Shown in pieces: positions 49,489 through 58,538 of a DNA stretch of 64,000 bases. The notes under the pieces are model-generated. The model did not search any database, was not told where the DNA came from, and saw only the letters and a program-made list of their open reading frames with translations. Position 1 is the stretch's first letter. Each line of letters starts with the position of its first letter. Origin of the DNA: Flavobacteriaceae bacterium. Its GTDB lineage: Bacteria; Bacteroidota; Bacteroidia; Flavobacteriales; Flavobacteriaceae. Made by a program: the position numbers and the translations under genes. The DNA lies in contig JAENXC010000003.1 in the NCBI GenBank assembly GCA_016649715.1, positions 62,001 through 126,000 on the forward strand, written 5' to 3'.

Positions 49489-50460
49489 TTACAGTTTTAG
49501 CCGTTTTCTATTGTAAAGGGGAAGCACAACCAACGAAAGTACCCCAAAGAAAACTATGGAAGCAATGTTTGAAATCCAAACAATCCATCCAAAAGCAACG
49601 CCCACGGTTTTGGCAATTCCGAAAACAGTTAAAATACCTGCAACGGCAGCGGGATAGGTGCCAAAACCACTATTTGTGAAAGCGAACGTAAAACTGCCCA
49701 CCACAAAAGTGATGATGATGGTTCCGAAAGGAATGTTTGTTGTATCTGGCAAGGCGTGCAGCGCGGTGTAAAAAGAAAGCAGGTAGAGTCCCCAAATAAT
49801 AAAGGTGTGAAAAAGGAAAGCTCCTTTTTTCCGCATTTTCAAAATACTGAAAATACCTTCTTTTAAACCGATTATAATATTTTTCAGTTTCTTGTTAATG
49901 TTCGATTTTGAAAATTTAAGGTAAAGCGGAATGCTTACGGCAATAAAAATTAATCCGAAGATAATCATATAAAGAAATGACTTCGGCATGCTTCCGGCCA
50001 CATATTCAAATAACACATCAAACTTTATAATAAGTGCCAAAACGGTAAAAAACAATAGGAAAATAAGATCGACAATCCTTTCAGAAATAATGGTGCCGAA
50101 TCCTTTTTGGAAAGGGACACCTTCATATTTATCCAAAATGATGCCCCGAGAAAACTCGCCACTTTTCGGGATAAAAATGTTCATTAAATAAGCCACTGAA
50201 ACTGCCATAAAATTGTTGGCTAGTTTGGTTTTATAGCCCAAGGGTTCCAACATAAAATTCCAACGGTAGGAGCGCGAAATATGGCTGAGCACACTGAACG
50301 CAACCGAAAGCAACACAAAACCGTAGTTTGCATCGGCAAAATACTTTTGGGTTTCTTCAAGTTGTTGGGGCGTGAAAGATTGGTAGATGTACCAAATCAA
50401 AAATACACCCAATCCGAGCGGGATTGCAATCTGTAAAAATTTTGAAAGAGAGCGGCTCAA
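49489..50460 (-). CDS. UPF0104/lysylphosphatidylglycerol synthase transmembrane-like protein
   Basis: This 323-residue protein has about eight membrane segments and the family block FMAVSVAYLMNIFIPKSGEFSRG (flippase/LPG_synthase_TM family). It starts at TTG 50460 (MSRSLSKFLQIAIPLGLG), one base beyond the panD stop, so it is probably the last gene of a panC-panD operon. It lacks the soluble MprF-type synthase domain, so it resembles the translocation domain alone. The function is unassigned. Confidence 0.85.
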   Translation of the reverse strand: MSRSLSKFLQIAIPLGLGVFLIWYIYQSFTPQQLEETQKYFADANYGFVLLSVAFSVLSHISRSYRWNFMLEPLGYKTKLANNFMAVSVAYLMNIFIPKSGEFSRGIILDKYEGVPFQKGFGTIISERIVDLIFLLFFTVLALIIKFDVLFEYVAGSMPKSFLYMIIFGLIFIAVSIPLYLKFSKSNINKKLKNIIIGLKEGIFSILKMRKKGAFLFHTFIIWGLYLLSFYTALHALPDTTNIPFGTIIITFVVGSFTFAFTNSGFGTYPAAVAGILTVFGIAKTVGVAFGWIVWISNIASIVFFGVLSLVVLPLYNRKRLKL

Positions 50461-50461
50461 A

Positions 50462-50812
50462 TTAGCGGAGTAAATTAGTTTCCTCGTCGGGGAAAACCAT
50501 TGCGGGCTTGAAAACTTTGGCCTCTTCCAGTTCCATCAGCGCATACGCGATGAGGATGAGCACATCGCCCGGAACCACGCGCCTGGCGGCGGCGCCGTTC
50601 AACGTGATTTCGCCACTGTTGCGCGGGCCAGGAATGGCGTAGGTTTCAAGACGTTCGCCATTGTTGTTGTTTACTATTTGGACTTTTTCGCCTTCAATAA
50701 TGTTGGCGGCGTCCATCAAATCTTCATCAATAGTGATGCTGCCTATATAGTTTAGGTCGGCCCCGGTAACTTTTACCCTATGGATTTTAGATTTTACTAC
50801 GTGTATTTGCAT
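50462..50812 (-). CDS. panD: aspartate 1-decarboxylase
   Basis: PanD makes beta-alanine from aspartate for pantothenate synthesis. The 116-residue proenzyme has the self-cleavage site GSITID (Gly24/Ser25, within [19 protein letters not shown]) that generates the pyruvoyl cofactor. The C-terminal block [22 protein letters not shown] is typical. It lies 12 bases downstream of panC, as expected for the pantothenate pathway. Confidence 0.97.
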   Translation of the reverse strand: MQIHVVKSKIHRVKVTGADLNYIGSITIDEDLMDAANIIEGEKVQIVNNNNGERLETYAIPGPRNSGEITLNGAAARRVVPGDVLILIAYALMELEEAKVFKPAMVFPDEETNLLR

Positions 50813-50824
50813 GGCGCAAAGATA

Positions 50825-51670
50825 TTAATTTAATGGCATATTATCTATCAGCCTAACTTCGCCCACAAAAGCTGCTATAAAGGCCCTGTATTTCGATCCT
50901 TTATTCTTTCGTTTTGCGGTTTTAAGGGTTTTCTCGTTGGCAATTTCAAAATATTCCAATTTCAAGTTGGTGTTTTGCAAAAACTGTTCCGCAACCAAGG
51001 CATTTAAATCTGCAATGGAAGTGGAGCTGAATTTTTCCTGTACTTCCTTCAATGTTTTATAAATCAGGGTTGCTTCCTCAAATTGCTTTACGCTTAGTCG
51101 TTTGTTCCGAGAACTCATTGCAAGTCCGTTCGTTTCCCTTAAAATGGGGCATCCCACTATTTTTACGGGAAGCTTTTCAACAGCGACCAATTTTTTTACA
51201 ATCTGAAATTGCTGAAAATCCTTTTCGCCAAAATAGGCGTTCTGCGGTTTTATTATTTTGAAGAATTTCTCGAGAATTGTTCCCACTCCGTCAAAATGTC
51301 CTTTGCGGTGTTTGCCTTCCATTTCGTTTTCGAGGCCGTTAAAATTGTGTTTTTTTGCTGAAACTGAACCCTCGTATAAATCTGAAACCTCTGGCAAATA
51401 GACAATCACTTCGCCTTTAATGATTTTCAAAAGAGAAATATCATCTTCTGGGGTACGTGGATATTTTTGAAGATCTGCGCTGTTGTTGAACTGGGTTGGG
51501 TTTACAAAAATGCTTACCACAACCAAATCATTTTCACTTAAAGCTTTCTTTACCAAGGAGATATGCCCATTATGCAATGCACCCATCGTTGGCACAAAAC
51601 CTATTTTGTTATTCTTGTTTCCAGAAGACAAGGCCTGAACCAATGACTCTTTCTGGGTATATATCACCAT
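50825..51670 (-). CDS. panC: pantothenate synthetase
   Basis: PanC joins pantoate and beta-alanine using ATP. The 281-residue protein has the HIGH-like motif MGALHNGHISLV, the FVNPTQFNNSADLQKYPRTPEDD block, and the KMSKS-like MSSRNKRLS. A TATTTTTG box (51691-51698, minus strand) lies 21 bases before the start. panD and the UPF0104 gene follow. Confidence 0.97.
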   Translation of the reverse strand: MVIYTQKESLVQALSSGNKNNKIGFVPTMGALHNGHISLVKKALSENDLVVVSIFVNPTQFNNSADLQKYPRTPEDDISLLKIIKGEVIVYLPEVSDLYEGSVSAKKHNFNGLENEMEGKHRKGHFDGVGTILEKFFKIIKPQNAYFGEKDFQQFQIVKKLVAVEKLPVKIVGCPILRETNGLAMSSRNKRLSVKQFEEATLIYKTLKEVQEKFSSTSIADLNALVAEQFLQNTNLKLEYFEIANEKTLKTAKRKNKGSKYRAFIAAFVGEVRLIDNMPLN

Positions 51671-51690
51671 AAAATTGCTTTAAGAGCGGG

Positions 51691-51698
51691 CAAAAATA
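51691..51698 (-). promoter_or_regulatory. candidate -7 box of panC
   Basis: Minus-strand TATTTTTG matches TAnnTTTG, 21 bases before the panC ATG. Confidence 0.45.
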
Positions 51699-51729
51699 AT
51701 ATATTAAAGACAATCTACATAAATTTTCG

Positions 51730-51737
51730 TAATTTTG
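51730..51737 (+). promoter_or_regulatory. candidate -7 box of the GT5-like gene
   Basis: TAATTTTG matches TAnnTTTG. A small hairpin GCCTCAATGCTTTGAGGC follows in the leader at 51752-51769. Confidence 0.4.
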
Positions 51738-51801
51738 CGTGTTTTTAAGCGCCTCAATGCTTTGAGGCCAATTCCGAAATAATACTTTAAAACCCCAATA
51801 G

Positions 51802-52611
51802 ATGAAAGATAAAAGAGTCTTGTATGTGTCTTCCGAAGTAATACCTTACCTTCCCGAGACCGAGATTTCTTCAATGTCGTTTGAAGCTCCCCGAATGATA
51901 AACAACAATGGCGGACAAATAAGAATCTTTATGCCTCGCTACGGCAATATTAACGAAAGGAGGCACCAACTGCACGAAGTTATCCGTCTTTCCGGGATGA
52001 ACCTTGTGATAAATGATTTGGATATGCCCTTAATAATTAAGGTTGCTTCCATCCCCAAAGAGCGCATACAGGTTTATTTTATCGATAATGAGGATTACTT
52101 TAAAAGAAAAGCAACGTATGCTGATGAAGAAGGAAACTTATACAAAGATAATGACGAGCGCGCCATTTTCTTCGCCAAAGGAGTAATAGAAACCGTGAAA
52201 AAACTGAATTGGGCCCCAGATATTATTCACGTTCACGGCTGGTTGGCTGCCTTTCTTCCTTTATATTTAAGAAACTACTACGGCAACGAGCCTTTGTTTG
52301 AAAACAGCAAAATAGTTACTTCTGTGTACAATCAAGGCTTCGAAGGTTCGTTAGCTAAAAACACCATTGACAAAGTTAGGTATGACGCCATAGATGACGA
52401 TGCCATTGCTGAACTTGAAGAACCAAATTATGTGAATTTGATGAAGATTGCCATCAAAAATTCGGATGCAATAATCATTGGTTCCGAGGAAATTCCAAAG
52501 GAGCTGGAGGAATATCTTAACACAATTGATAAACCTGTGTTAAAATATCACAATATGGAAAATTTTTCCCAAGCATATTTAGATTTTTACAGCACTAAAG
52601 TTTTAAAATAA
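51802..52611 (+). CDS. truncated-type glycogen synthase (GT5) domain protein
   Basis: This 269-residue protein resembles the N-terminal half of bacterial glycogen/starch synthase: VLYVSSEVIPYLPE, RIFMPRYG, APDIIHVHGWLAAFLPLYLRNYY and VTSVYNQGFEG. The C-terminal GT1-like half is absent. The ADP-glucose-binding KTGGL, expected near residue 14-20, reads ETEIS, so normal synthase activity is doubtful. This short form is common in Bacteroidota ahead of DUF4270 and glmS, suggesting a conserved but different role. Confidence 0.8.
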   Translation: MKDKRVLYVSSEVIPYLPETEISSMSFEAPRMINNNGGQIRIFMPRYGNINERRHQLHEVIRLSGMNLVINDLDMPLIIKVASIPKERIQVYFIDNEDYFKRKATYADEEGNLYKDNDERAIFFAKGVIETVKKLNWAPDIIHVHGWLAAFLPLYLRNYYGNEPLFENSKIVTSVYNQGFEGSLAKNTIDKVRYDAIDDDAIAELEEPNYVNLMKIAIKNSDAIIIGSEEIPKELEEYLNTIDKPVLKYHNMENFSQAYLDFYSTKVLK

Positions 52612-52677
52612 ATTCTTCAACATTCACAATGAAATGTACACCAAACGTTTCACTTATAACACAATAACATTTTAAAG

Positions 52678-54219
52678 ATGAAAATTAAAAGTTTGCTGCC
52701 CATAGCCGGCACTATTTTATTTATAATAATTGCCTTGTCCTCTTGTCAAGAAGACATTAGCACTATTGGTTCCGGACTTTTGGGAGATGAAACCCCAAAC
52801 GGTATTTTGGACGATTCACAGACAGTCATTTCCTATAGCAGAAAGCTCGGACCGCTGCAAAGCAACAGATTGCCGGCATACCAACTTGGGGTTTACAACG
52901 ACCCGGTTTATGGAAAATCTACCATCAATATGCTCTCCCAACTCACTTTGGAAAAAAGCAATCCAACTTTTGGAGAAAATGCCGTATTGGACAGTGTTTT
53001 TGTCTACCTGCCCTATTTTAGCACTGCAACAACAGTAGATAGCACCACCACCTACGTACTGGATTCCATCTATGGCGCTTCGCCAATAAACGTTTCCGTA
53101 CTTACTTCTAATTATTTTTTAAGGGATTACGACCCAAACAGCAATTTTGAAGAGTTTCAAAATTACTACACCAACCAAGGCCCAACTTTTGAAGAATATT
53201 TAGGAACTGAATTGGGTGCTGTTGAAAATTTTACCCCCAACGATAGAGGGTTTATTTTAAATACAAACACGGACAAAAAAGAAAAACTTGCACCGGGACT
53301 CCGCATAAAACTGGATTCTACCTTTTTTCAGGAGAAAATTATAAAAATGGAAGGAAAGGAGGAATTGTGGAACAACAATAACTTCAAAAATTATCTAAGA
53401 GGAATTTATTTTAAAGTAAACTCCCCTACCAACGACGGAAGCCTTTTCATTTTTGATGCGTCCAAAGCTCACGTTGCTATTTATTATAGTTTTGATAACG
53501 AAATTGACCCCACCTTGCGGGACTTGGGCGTCTTCAAATTGAATTTGGGAGGCATTAACGTGAACACTTTCCAAAACCTATTGCCTTTACAAATTCAAAC
53601 TGCCGTGGCCAACCCCAATATTCAAACTGGGAATGAAAACCTTTACTTGCGCGGTGGCGATGGTATTATTTCGGTAGTCGAACTTTTTGGAAAAGACAAT
53701 GACAATAATGGTGTGGCGGATGAGTTGCAAGAGCTTCGCAGTAAAAAATGGATTGTCAACGAGGCAAACCTCATCTTTTATGTGAACCAGAATTTAATGG
53801 TTGGAGGTGCCACCGAGCCAGAAAGGATTATGATTTACGACCTTAAAAACAGCAACGTTTTGGTCGATTATATCCTCGATCCCACCAACGGCCAGCCCCC
53901 TGTTGATGCTTTTGTCAATCACTTTGGCAAATTGCAAAGAGGCAGTGATGGCAATGGAGAATATTACAAACTGAAAATTACCAATCACATCAGCAATCTT
54001 ATCAATAAAGACAGTACCAATGTGCCTTTGGGAATAGTGGTTTCACAAAATGTTGCAATCCGTACCACCCAAAAACTTCAAAACCCAATGGAACCCAGTA
54101 TTGAGCAAGTTCCGTCCAGTTGCGTTGTTTCGCCCGAAGGAACCATTCTTTATGGAAACGCCACCCCAAACCAAGAAAAAAGATTAAAGCTCCAAATTTA
54201 TTATACTGAACCAAAATAA
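52678..54219 (+). CDS. DUF4270 family lipoprotein
   Basis: This 513-residue lipoprotein (signal ending LSSC, Cys23) has the DUF4270 N-terminal block QEDISTIGSGLLGDETPNGILDD, followed by a long beta-rich body (YQLGVYNDPVYGKSTINMLSQLTLE) and the C-terminal VVSPEGTILYGNA. DUF4270 proteins are surface or periplasmic and of unknown function. It is flanked by the GT5-like gene and glmS in the same order seen in many Flavobacteriia, which suggests a link to envelope polysaccharide or amino-sugar supply. Confidence 0.9.
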   Translation: MKIKSLLPIAGTILFIIIALSSCQEDISTIGSGLLGDETPNGILDDSQTVISYSRKLGPLQSNRLPAYQLGVYNDPVYGKSTINMLSQLTLEKSNPTFGENAVLDSVFVYLPYFSTATTVDSTTTYVLDSIYGASPINVSVLTSNYFLRDYDPNSNFEEFQNYYTNQGPTFEEYLGTELGAVENFTPNDRGFILNTNTDKKEKLAPGLRIKLDSTFFQEKIIKMEGKEELWNNNNFKNYLRGIYFKVNSPTNDGSLFIFDASKAHVAIYYSFDNEIDPTLRDLGVFKLNLGGINVNTFQNLLPLQIQTAVANPNIQTGNENLYLRGGDGIISVVELFGKDNDNNGVADELQELRSKKWIVNEANLIFYVNQNLMVGGATEPERIMIYDLKNSNVLVDYILDPTNGQPPVDAFVNHFGKLQRGSDGNGEYYKLKITNHISNLINKDSTNVPLGIVVSQNVAIRTTQKLQNPMEPSIEQVPSSCVVSPEGTILYGNATPNQEKRLKLQIYYTEPK

Positions 54220-54228
54220 ACCCCGCTT

Positions 54229-56076
54229 ATGTGTGGAATTGTAGGCTATATTGGCAAAAGAGAAGCATACCCAATCATTATGAACGGTTTGAAACGTTTG
54301 GAATACCGGGGCTATGACAGTGCAGGAATTGCACTTTTTGACGGAACTGACATCCAACTTTGCAAAACAAAAGGCAAGGTTGCAAATCTTGAGGAAAAAG
54401 CCGAAAAGGAAATTTCACGCAAAGGAAACCTTGGCATTGGCCACACCCGCTGGGCAACACACGGTGTGCCCAACGATGTAAACAGCCACCCACACTACTC
54501 CAACAGCGGCGATTTGGTCATCATCCACAACGGAATCATTGAAAATTATGATTCCCTTAAAAAGGAATTGATAAAACGTGGCTACACCTTTTCTTCCGAT
54601 ACAGATACTGAAGTATTAGTAAACCTTATTGAGGATATTCAAATAAACGAAAATGTAAAACTTGGAAAAGCTGTTCAAATAGCTTTGAACCAAGTGGTGG
54701 GAGCCTATGCCATCGCACTTTTCGACAAAAAGAAACCCGATGAAATCGTGGTGGCAAAACTTGGTAGCCCACTGGCCATAGGCATTGGCGAAGACGAATT
54801 TTTCGTTGCCAGCGATGCTTCCCCTTTTATTGAATTCACCAACAACGCCATCTATTTGGAAGATGAAGAAATGGCAATCATCCGCCTTGGGCGCGATGTT
54901 AAGGTTCGTAAAATAAAGGATGACAAATTGGTTGCGCCCTACATTCAAGAGCTTCAGCTTAATTTGGAGCAAATTGAAAAAGGCGGTTACTACCACTTTA
55001 TGCTTAAGGAAATTCACGAGCAGCCTTCAGTTATAAAAGATACATACCGTGGCCGATTGCTTGCCGAACAAGGCATTGTAAGGCTTGGAGGATTGGAGGA
55101 TTATATTGAAAAATTCATCAACGCAGATCGCATTATCATTGTGGCCTGCGGAACTTCTTGGCACGCCGGTTTGGTGGCTGAATATATTTTTGAAGATCTG
55201 GTTCGCATTCCCGTTGAAGTGGAATACGCTTCCGAATTTCGGTACCGCAACCCAATTATTTCAGAAAAAGATGTGGTCATCGCCATTTCACAAAGTGGTG
55301 AAACTGCCGATACGCTCGCCGCTATAAAGCTCGCGAAATCAAAAGGCGCATTCGTCTATGGAATCTGTAACGTTGTGGGCTCCACCATTTCAAGGGAAAC
55401 CCACAGCGGAACCTATACGCACGCCGGGCCTGAAATTGGCGTTGCTTCAACCAAAGCATTCACTACACAGATTACTGTTTTGGCAATGATAGCCCTGCGC
55501 TTGGCTAAAGCGAAAGGAACCATCAGCCATCGTGATTTTATGCTTTATTTGCGGGAATTGGAACTCATCCCAAACCACGTGGAAGAAGCTCTGAAGACCG
55601 AAGACAAAATAAAAGAAATAGCCGCAGTATTTAAAAACGTTCGCAATTTCCTTTATTTGGGAAGAGGTTACAACTTCCCAGTAGCCTTGGAAGGTGCTTT
55701 AAAACTAAAGGAAATTTCATACATCCACGCAGAAGGCTACCCTGCTGCCGAAATGAAACACGGCCCCATCGCCCTTATTGACGAGCAAATGCCCGTGGTG
55801 GTTATTGCAATAAAAAGCGACCATTATGACAAAGTGGTGAGCAACATTCAAGAAATTAAGGCTCGCAAAGGAAAAATTATAGCAGTAGTTTCAAAAGGCG
55901 ACACTGCGGTCAGAGAGCTGGCAGACTACGTGATGGAAGTGCCGCACACCCCAGAGGCGTTATCGCCATTGGTGACAACCATTCCGTTGCAATTGTTGGC
56001 ATACCACATTGCCGTAATGCTTGGCAGAAACGTGGACCAACCTCGGAATTTGGCGAAGTCGGTTACGGTAGAGTAG
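54229..56076 (+). CDS. glmS: glutamine-fructose-6-phosphate aminotransferase
   Basis: GlmS makes glucosamine-6-phosphate from fructose-6-phosphate and glutamine, the entry to peptidoglycan and LPS amino sugars. The 615-residue protein has the N-terminal nucleophile Cys2 (MCGIVGYIGKREAYPI), glutaminase motifs GIGHTRWATHGVPN and HNGIIENYDSLK, and two SIS isomerase domains (CGTSWHAGLVAEYIFE; LGRGYNFPVALEGALKLKEISYIHAEGYPAAEMKHG). It ends with the conserved LAKSVTVE. It lies 9 bases after the DUF4270 stop, suggesting one operon. Confidence 0.98.
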   Translation: MCGIVGYIGKREAYPIIMNGLKRLEYRGYDSAGIALFDGTDIQLCKTKGKVANLEEKAEKEISRKGNLGIGHTRWATHGVPNDVNSHPHYSNSGDLVIIHNGIIENYDSLKKELIKRGYTFSSDTDTEVLVNLIEDIQINENVKLGKAVQIALNQVVGAYAIALFDKKKPDEIVVAKLGSPLAIGIGEDEFFVASDASPFIEFTNNAIYLEDEEMAIIRLGRDVKVRKIKDDKLVAPYIQELQLNLEQIEKGGYYHFMLKEIHEQPSVIKDTYRGRLLAEQGIVRLGGLEDYIEKFINADRIIIVACGTSWHAGLVAEYIFEDLVRIPVEVEYASEFRYRNPIISEKDVVIAISQSGETADTLAAIKLAKSKGAFVYGICNVVGSTISRETHSGTYTHAGPEIGVASTKAFTTQITVLAMIALRLAKAKGTISHRDFMLYLRELELIPNHVEEALKTEDKIKEIAAVFKNVRNFLYLGRGYNFPVALEGALKLKEISYIHAEGYPAAEMKHGPIALIDEQMPVVVIAIKSDHYDKVVSNIQEIKARKGKIIAVVSKGDTAVRELADYVMEVPHTPEALSPLVTTIPLQLLAYHIAVMLGRNVDQPRNLAKSVTVE

Positions 56077-56148
56077 ATATTTAAGATTTATGAAGTCCAC
56101 TTTTTAAAGTTATTTTTTTGTAAATTGAACCATAAACAAAGTGGTAAT

Positions 56149-56271
56149 ATGGAAAATATATTTAGTAATTATGGAATCGAAATTGTTGTAGGAATGATTG
56201 TTTCTGTTCTTGTATTTATTTTTCTAAGAGTTATTTATTTTGGTTGCATCAAGAAAGAATCAGAAAATTAA
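56149..56271 (+). CDS. 40-residue single-pass membrane peptide, unassigned
   Basis: This is an open frame of 40 codons from ATG 56149 (MENIFSNYGIEIVVG) with one hydrophobic segment of about 20 residues (IVVGMIVSVLVFIFLRVIYF) and a short polar tail with one Cys (GCIKKESEN). It lies in the otherwise gene-poor gap after glmS. I recognise no family. The clean hydrophobic design makes it a plausible small membrane protein, but no ribosome-binding or promoter signal supports it. Confidence 0.4.
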   Translation: MENIFSNYGIEIVVGMIVSVLVFIFLRVIYFGCIKKESEN

Positions 56272-56630
56272 TTATGTTAATTAGATTTTTATCTGAAATG
56301 TAAGGTGTGGTATCCACCCTCTTTAAATGAAAGTATCACCGTTGAGTATTTATAAAGGGTCAAATTAGATTACCCTTCTTCCTAAATCAAAATCAGTCTA
56401 TTTTATATTGGTTATTTTACCCCTTTGAAAAAAGAAAACTACCTACAAATTTCAAAACAGGAATGTAATTAAACTCAATTGAGGCTGGAATCATTATGTC
56501 TGTAATTGTTGAGTAGAGGCAGGATTTAAAATTCTGATTCCCTTTACTTCTATTTCTGCTTACAAAAAGTTGATTCAGACTGTCGTAACTTCGTGGTTCG
56601 TTTTTAAAATTAAATTGATACTTTTAAATC
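56272..56630. other. gene-poor intergenic stretch
   Basis: About 360 bases with no credible open reading frame on either strand, no riboswitch signature and no repeat of the families described. It may hold the promoter of the sulfotransferase gene, but I saw no good TAnnTTTG box close to it. Confidence 0.6.
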
Positions 56631-57347
56631 ATGAAAGTCATCAACCTCATTTCCGGACCTCGAAATCTTTCAACAGCACTTATGTATTCCTTCGCGCAGC
56701 GCGAAGATGTTACGGTTTTGGACGAACCTTTTTACGGCTATTACCTTCAAAATGCTTCTTTGAAAAACAAACATCCCTCACAAAAGGAAATCCTTCAAAC
56801 TATGGAGTTGAAAGAGGAAAAAGTAGTAGAAGCAATAAATTCACTTTCAGAAAAGCAAAATGTATTCGTAAAAGGAATGGCGCATCATTATTTGACTGAT
56901 TCGCCATCTTTTATTCTGAATTGGGAAAACGTGATTCTAATTCGCCATCCCAAAAAGTTGATTGCTTCCTTTTCAAAAGTGATTCACACCCCAACTTTGA
57001 ACGATATCGGCTTAAAAAAAGCTTCGGAACTGTTTTTATTTCTGAAGAAAAACGGAAAAACACCAATAGGAATTGATAGCGACGAACTTTTAAAAAACCC
57101 AGAATCGTATCTCATAAAACTTTGCAATTTATTAGATATTCCTTTTTCCAAAAAAATGCTTCGGTGGAAAAAAGGCGGAATACCGGAAGATGGAATTTGG
57201 GCAACACATTGGTACGGCAATGTTCACAATAGTGAAGGATTCGCTTTACAGAATAGCAGTTCACAACCCTTGCCCGAACATCTGAAACCTTTGCTTGAAG
57301 AGGCCTTGCCATATTATGAAACCTTAAAAAATAATATTTTAATATAA
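56631..57347 (+). CDS. sulfotransferase-fold family protein
   Basis: This 238-residue P-loop-like protein has the opening LISGPRNLSTALMYSFAQR (PAPS 5'-phosphosulfate-binding-like) and a later NVILIRHPKKLIASFSK block resembling the 3'-phosphate-binding Arg/Ser motif of sulfotransferases. Relatives sit beside class IV aminotransferases in several bacteria, as here (gap of 63 bases). The acceptor is unknown. Conserved pairing suggests a small metabolic pathway, but the product cannot be read from the sequence. Confidence 0.75.
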   Translation: MKVINLISGPRNLSTALMYSFAQREDVTVLDEPFYGYYLQNASLKNKHPSQKEILQTMELKEEKVVEAINSLSEKQNVFVKGMAHHYLTDSPSFILNWENVILIRHPKKLIASFSKVIHTPTLNDIGLKKASELFLFLKKNGKTPIGIDSDELLKNPESYLIKLCNLLDIPFSKKMLRWKKGGIPEDGIWATHWYGNVHNSEGFALQNSSSQPLPEHLKPLLEEALPYYETLKNNILI

Positions 57348-57410
57348 AAGGAAGTTCTTTCAATTTAACATCCCCTTTACCGATAACTGATAACTCACAA
57401 CTGATAAATT

Positions 57411-58304
57411 ATGCTTCAAAAATCCAACCCAAAAAACGACAACATTCAAGTTTTTATAAAAGACAAACTATATCCGCGCAGCGAAGCCAAAGTCTCGGTT
57501 TTTGACAGCTCGGTGCAGGGCGGTGATGCGGTTTGGGAAGGTTTACGCGTTTATCCCAAGGGCGTGGTGTGTTTGGACAAACACTTGACCCGTCTGCACG
57601 AATCTGCTAAAACATTGGCATTCACAGATATTCCTTCCAAAGAATTCATCAAAAAAGCAATAAAACAAACCCTCGATGCCAACGGAATGAATGACGATAC
57701 ACACATCCGTTTAACTTTGACGCGAGGCGAAAAAATAACCAGCGGCATGGACCCGCGACTCAACCAAAATGGTTCCTGCCTCATTGTTTTGGCGGAATGG
57801 AAACCCTTGGTTTACGACAACGATCACGGCATAAAAGTGATAAGTACCAGTCAAAGACGCAACTCGCCACAATTTTTGGACAGCAAAATACACCACAACA
57901 ATTTGCTCAATAATATTATCGCTAAAATCCAAGCCAACGTTGCCGGAAAAGACGCAGGGTTAATGCTGGACGACCGTGGTTTTGTGGCTGAACTGAACGG
58001 CAGCAACCTGTTTATAGTAAAAAACGGAAAAGTTTTTACGCCATTTGCTCACGCCTGCCTTCCAGGAATCACGAGAAATTCGGTGATTGAGATGTGTCAA
58101 AAAAACGATATCGAAATCACCGAAGCAGATTTAACGCTCTCGCAATTCTATAACGCCAACGGGGTTTTAGCAACGGGAACGATGGGTGAATTAACACCAA
58201 TTGTTGAAATTGACGGACGAAGCATTTCCAAAGATGATACGCTTCAGAAAAGAATTATAGCCCTTTTTTCAAAAGAGGTTCGAGGATTGTGTGAGAAACT
58301 CTGA
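57411..58304 (+). CDS. aminotransferase class IV (branched-chain or D-amino-acid type)
   Basis: This 297-residue PLP enzyme of fold type IV has AKVSVFDSSVQGGDAVWEGLRVY at the N-terminus, the DSKIHHNNLLNNIIAKIQAN helix, MLDDRGFVAELNGSNLFIVKNG and the GTMGELTPIVEIDGR C-terminal motif with the usual PLP-phosphate loop. It matches the IlvE/Dat superfamily, but the length and details do not fix the substrate. It is placed directly behind the sulfotransferase-like gene, so the two are probably co-transcribed. Confidence 0.88.
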   Translation: MLQKSNPKNDNIQVFIKDKLYPRSEAKVSVFDSSVQGGDAVWEGLRVYPKGVVCLDKHLTRLHESAKTLAFTDIPSKEFIKKAIKQTLDANGMNDDTHIRLTLTRGEKITSGMDPRLNQNGSCLIVLAEWKPLVYDNDHGIKVISTSQRRNSPQFLDSKIHHNNLLNNIIAKIQANVAGKDAGLMLDDRGFVAELNGSNLFIVKNGKVFTPFAHACLPGITRNSVIEMCQKNDIEITEADLTLSQFYNANGVLATGTMGELTPIVEIDGRSISKDDTLQKRIIALFSKEVRGLCEKL

Positions 58305-58364
58305 TTTTTTAAACCTGACATGTTTGTGCCTACAATAATCTCAAAGTTCAATTTTCAATTTTTA

Positions 58365-58538
58365 TTATTTGAAAGTAAGTTCTCCTAATTTGCTTTTATA
58401 TTCCGTTATTTTTAGTTCTTTTCCTGTTTTGTCGTTGTAGAACGTTCTGCCGTTTTCGGTAGCAATCAAAAGGCCAAACACGGCCCTAAAAAAGACGAGC
58501 CCAGTGTTATTGGCCTGTATGAAAAGAAATCTATTCAC
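58365..58538 (-). CDS. small ORF overlapping the ribF 3' end
   Basis: A 57-codon frame starts at GTG 58538, inside the last codons of ribF (stop 58531), and ends at 58365. It begins NRFLFIQANN, has a short hydrophobic stretch (TGLVFFRAVFGLLIA) and continues ENGRTFYNDKTGKELKITEY. The GTG overlap with ribF is the kind seen for coupled genes. I recognise no family. It might be a degraded fragment. Confidence 0.35.
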   Translation of the reverse strand: MNRFLFIQANNTGLVFFRAVFGLLIATENGRTFYNDKTGKELKITEYKSKLGELTFK

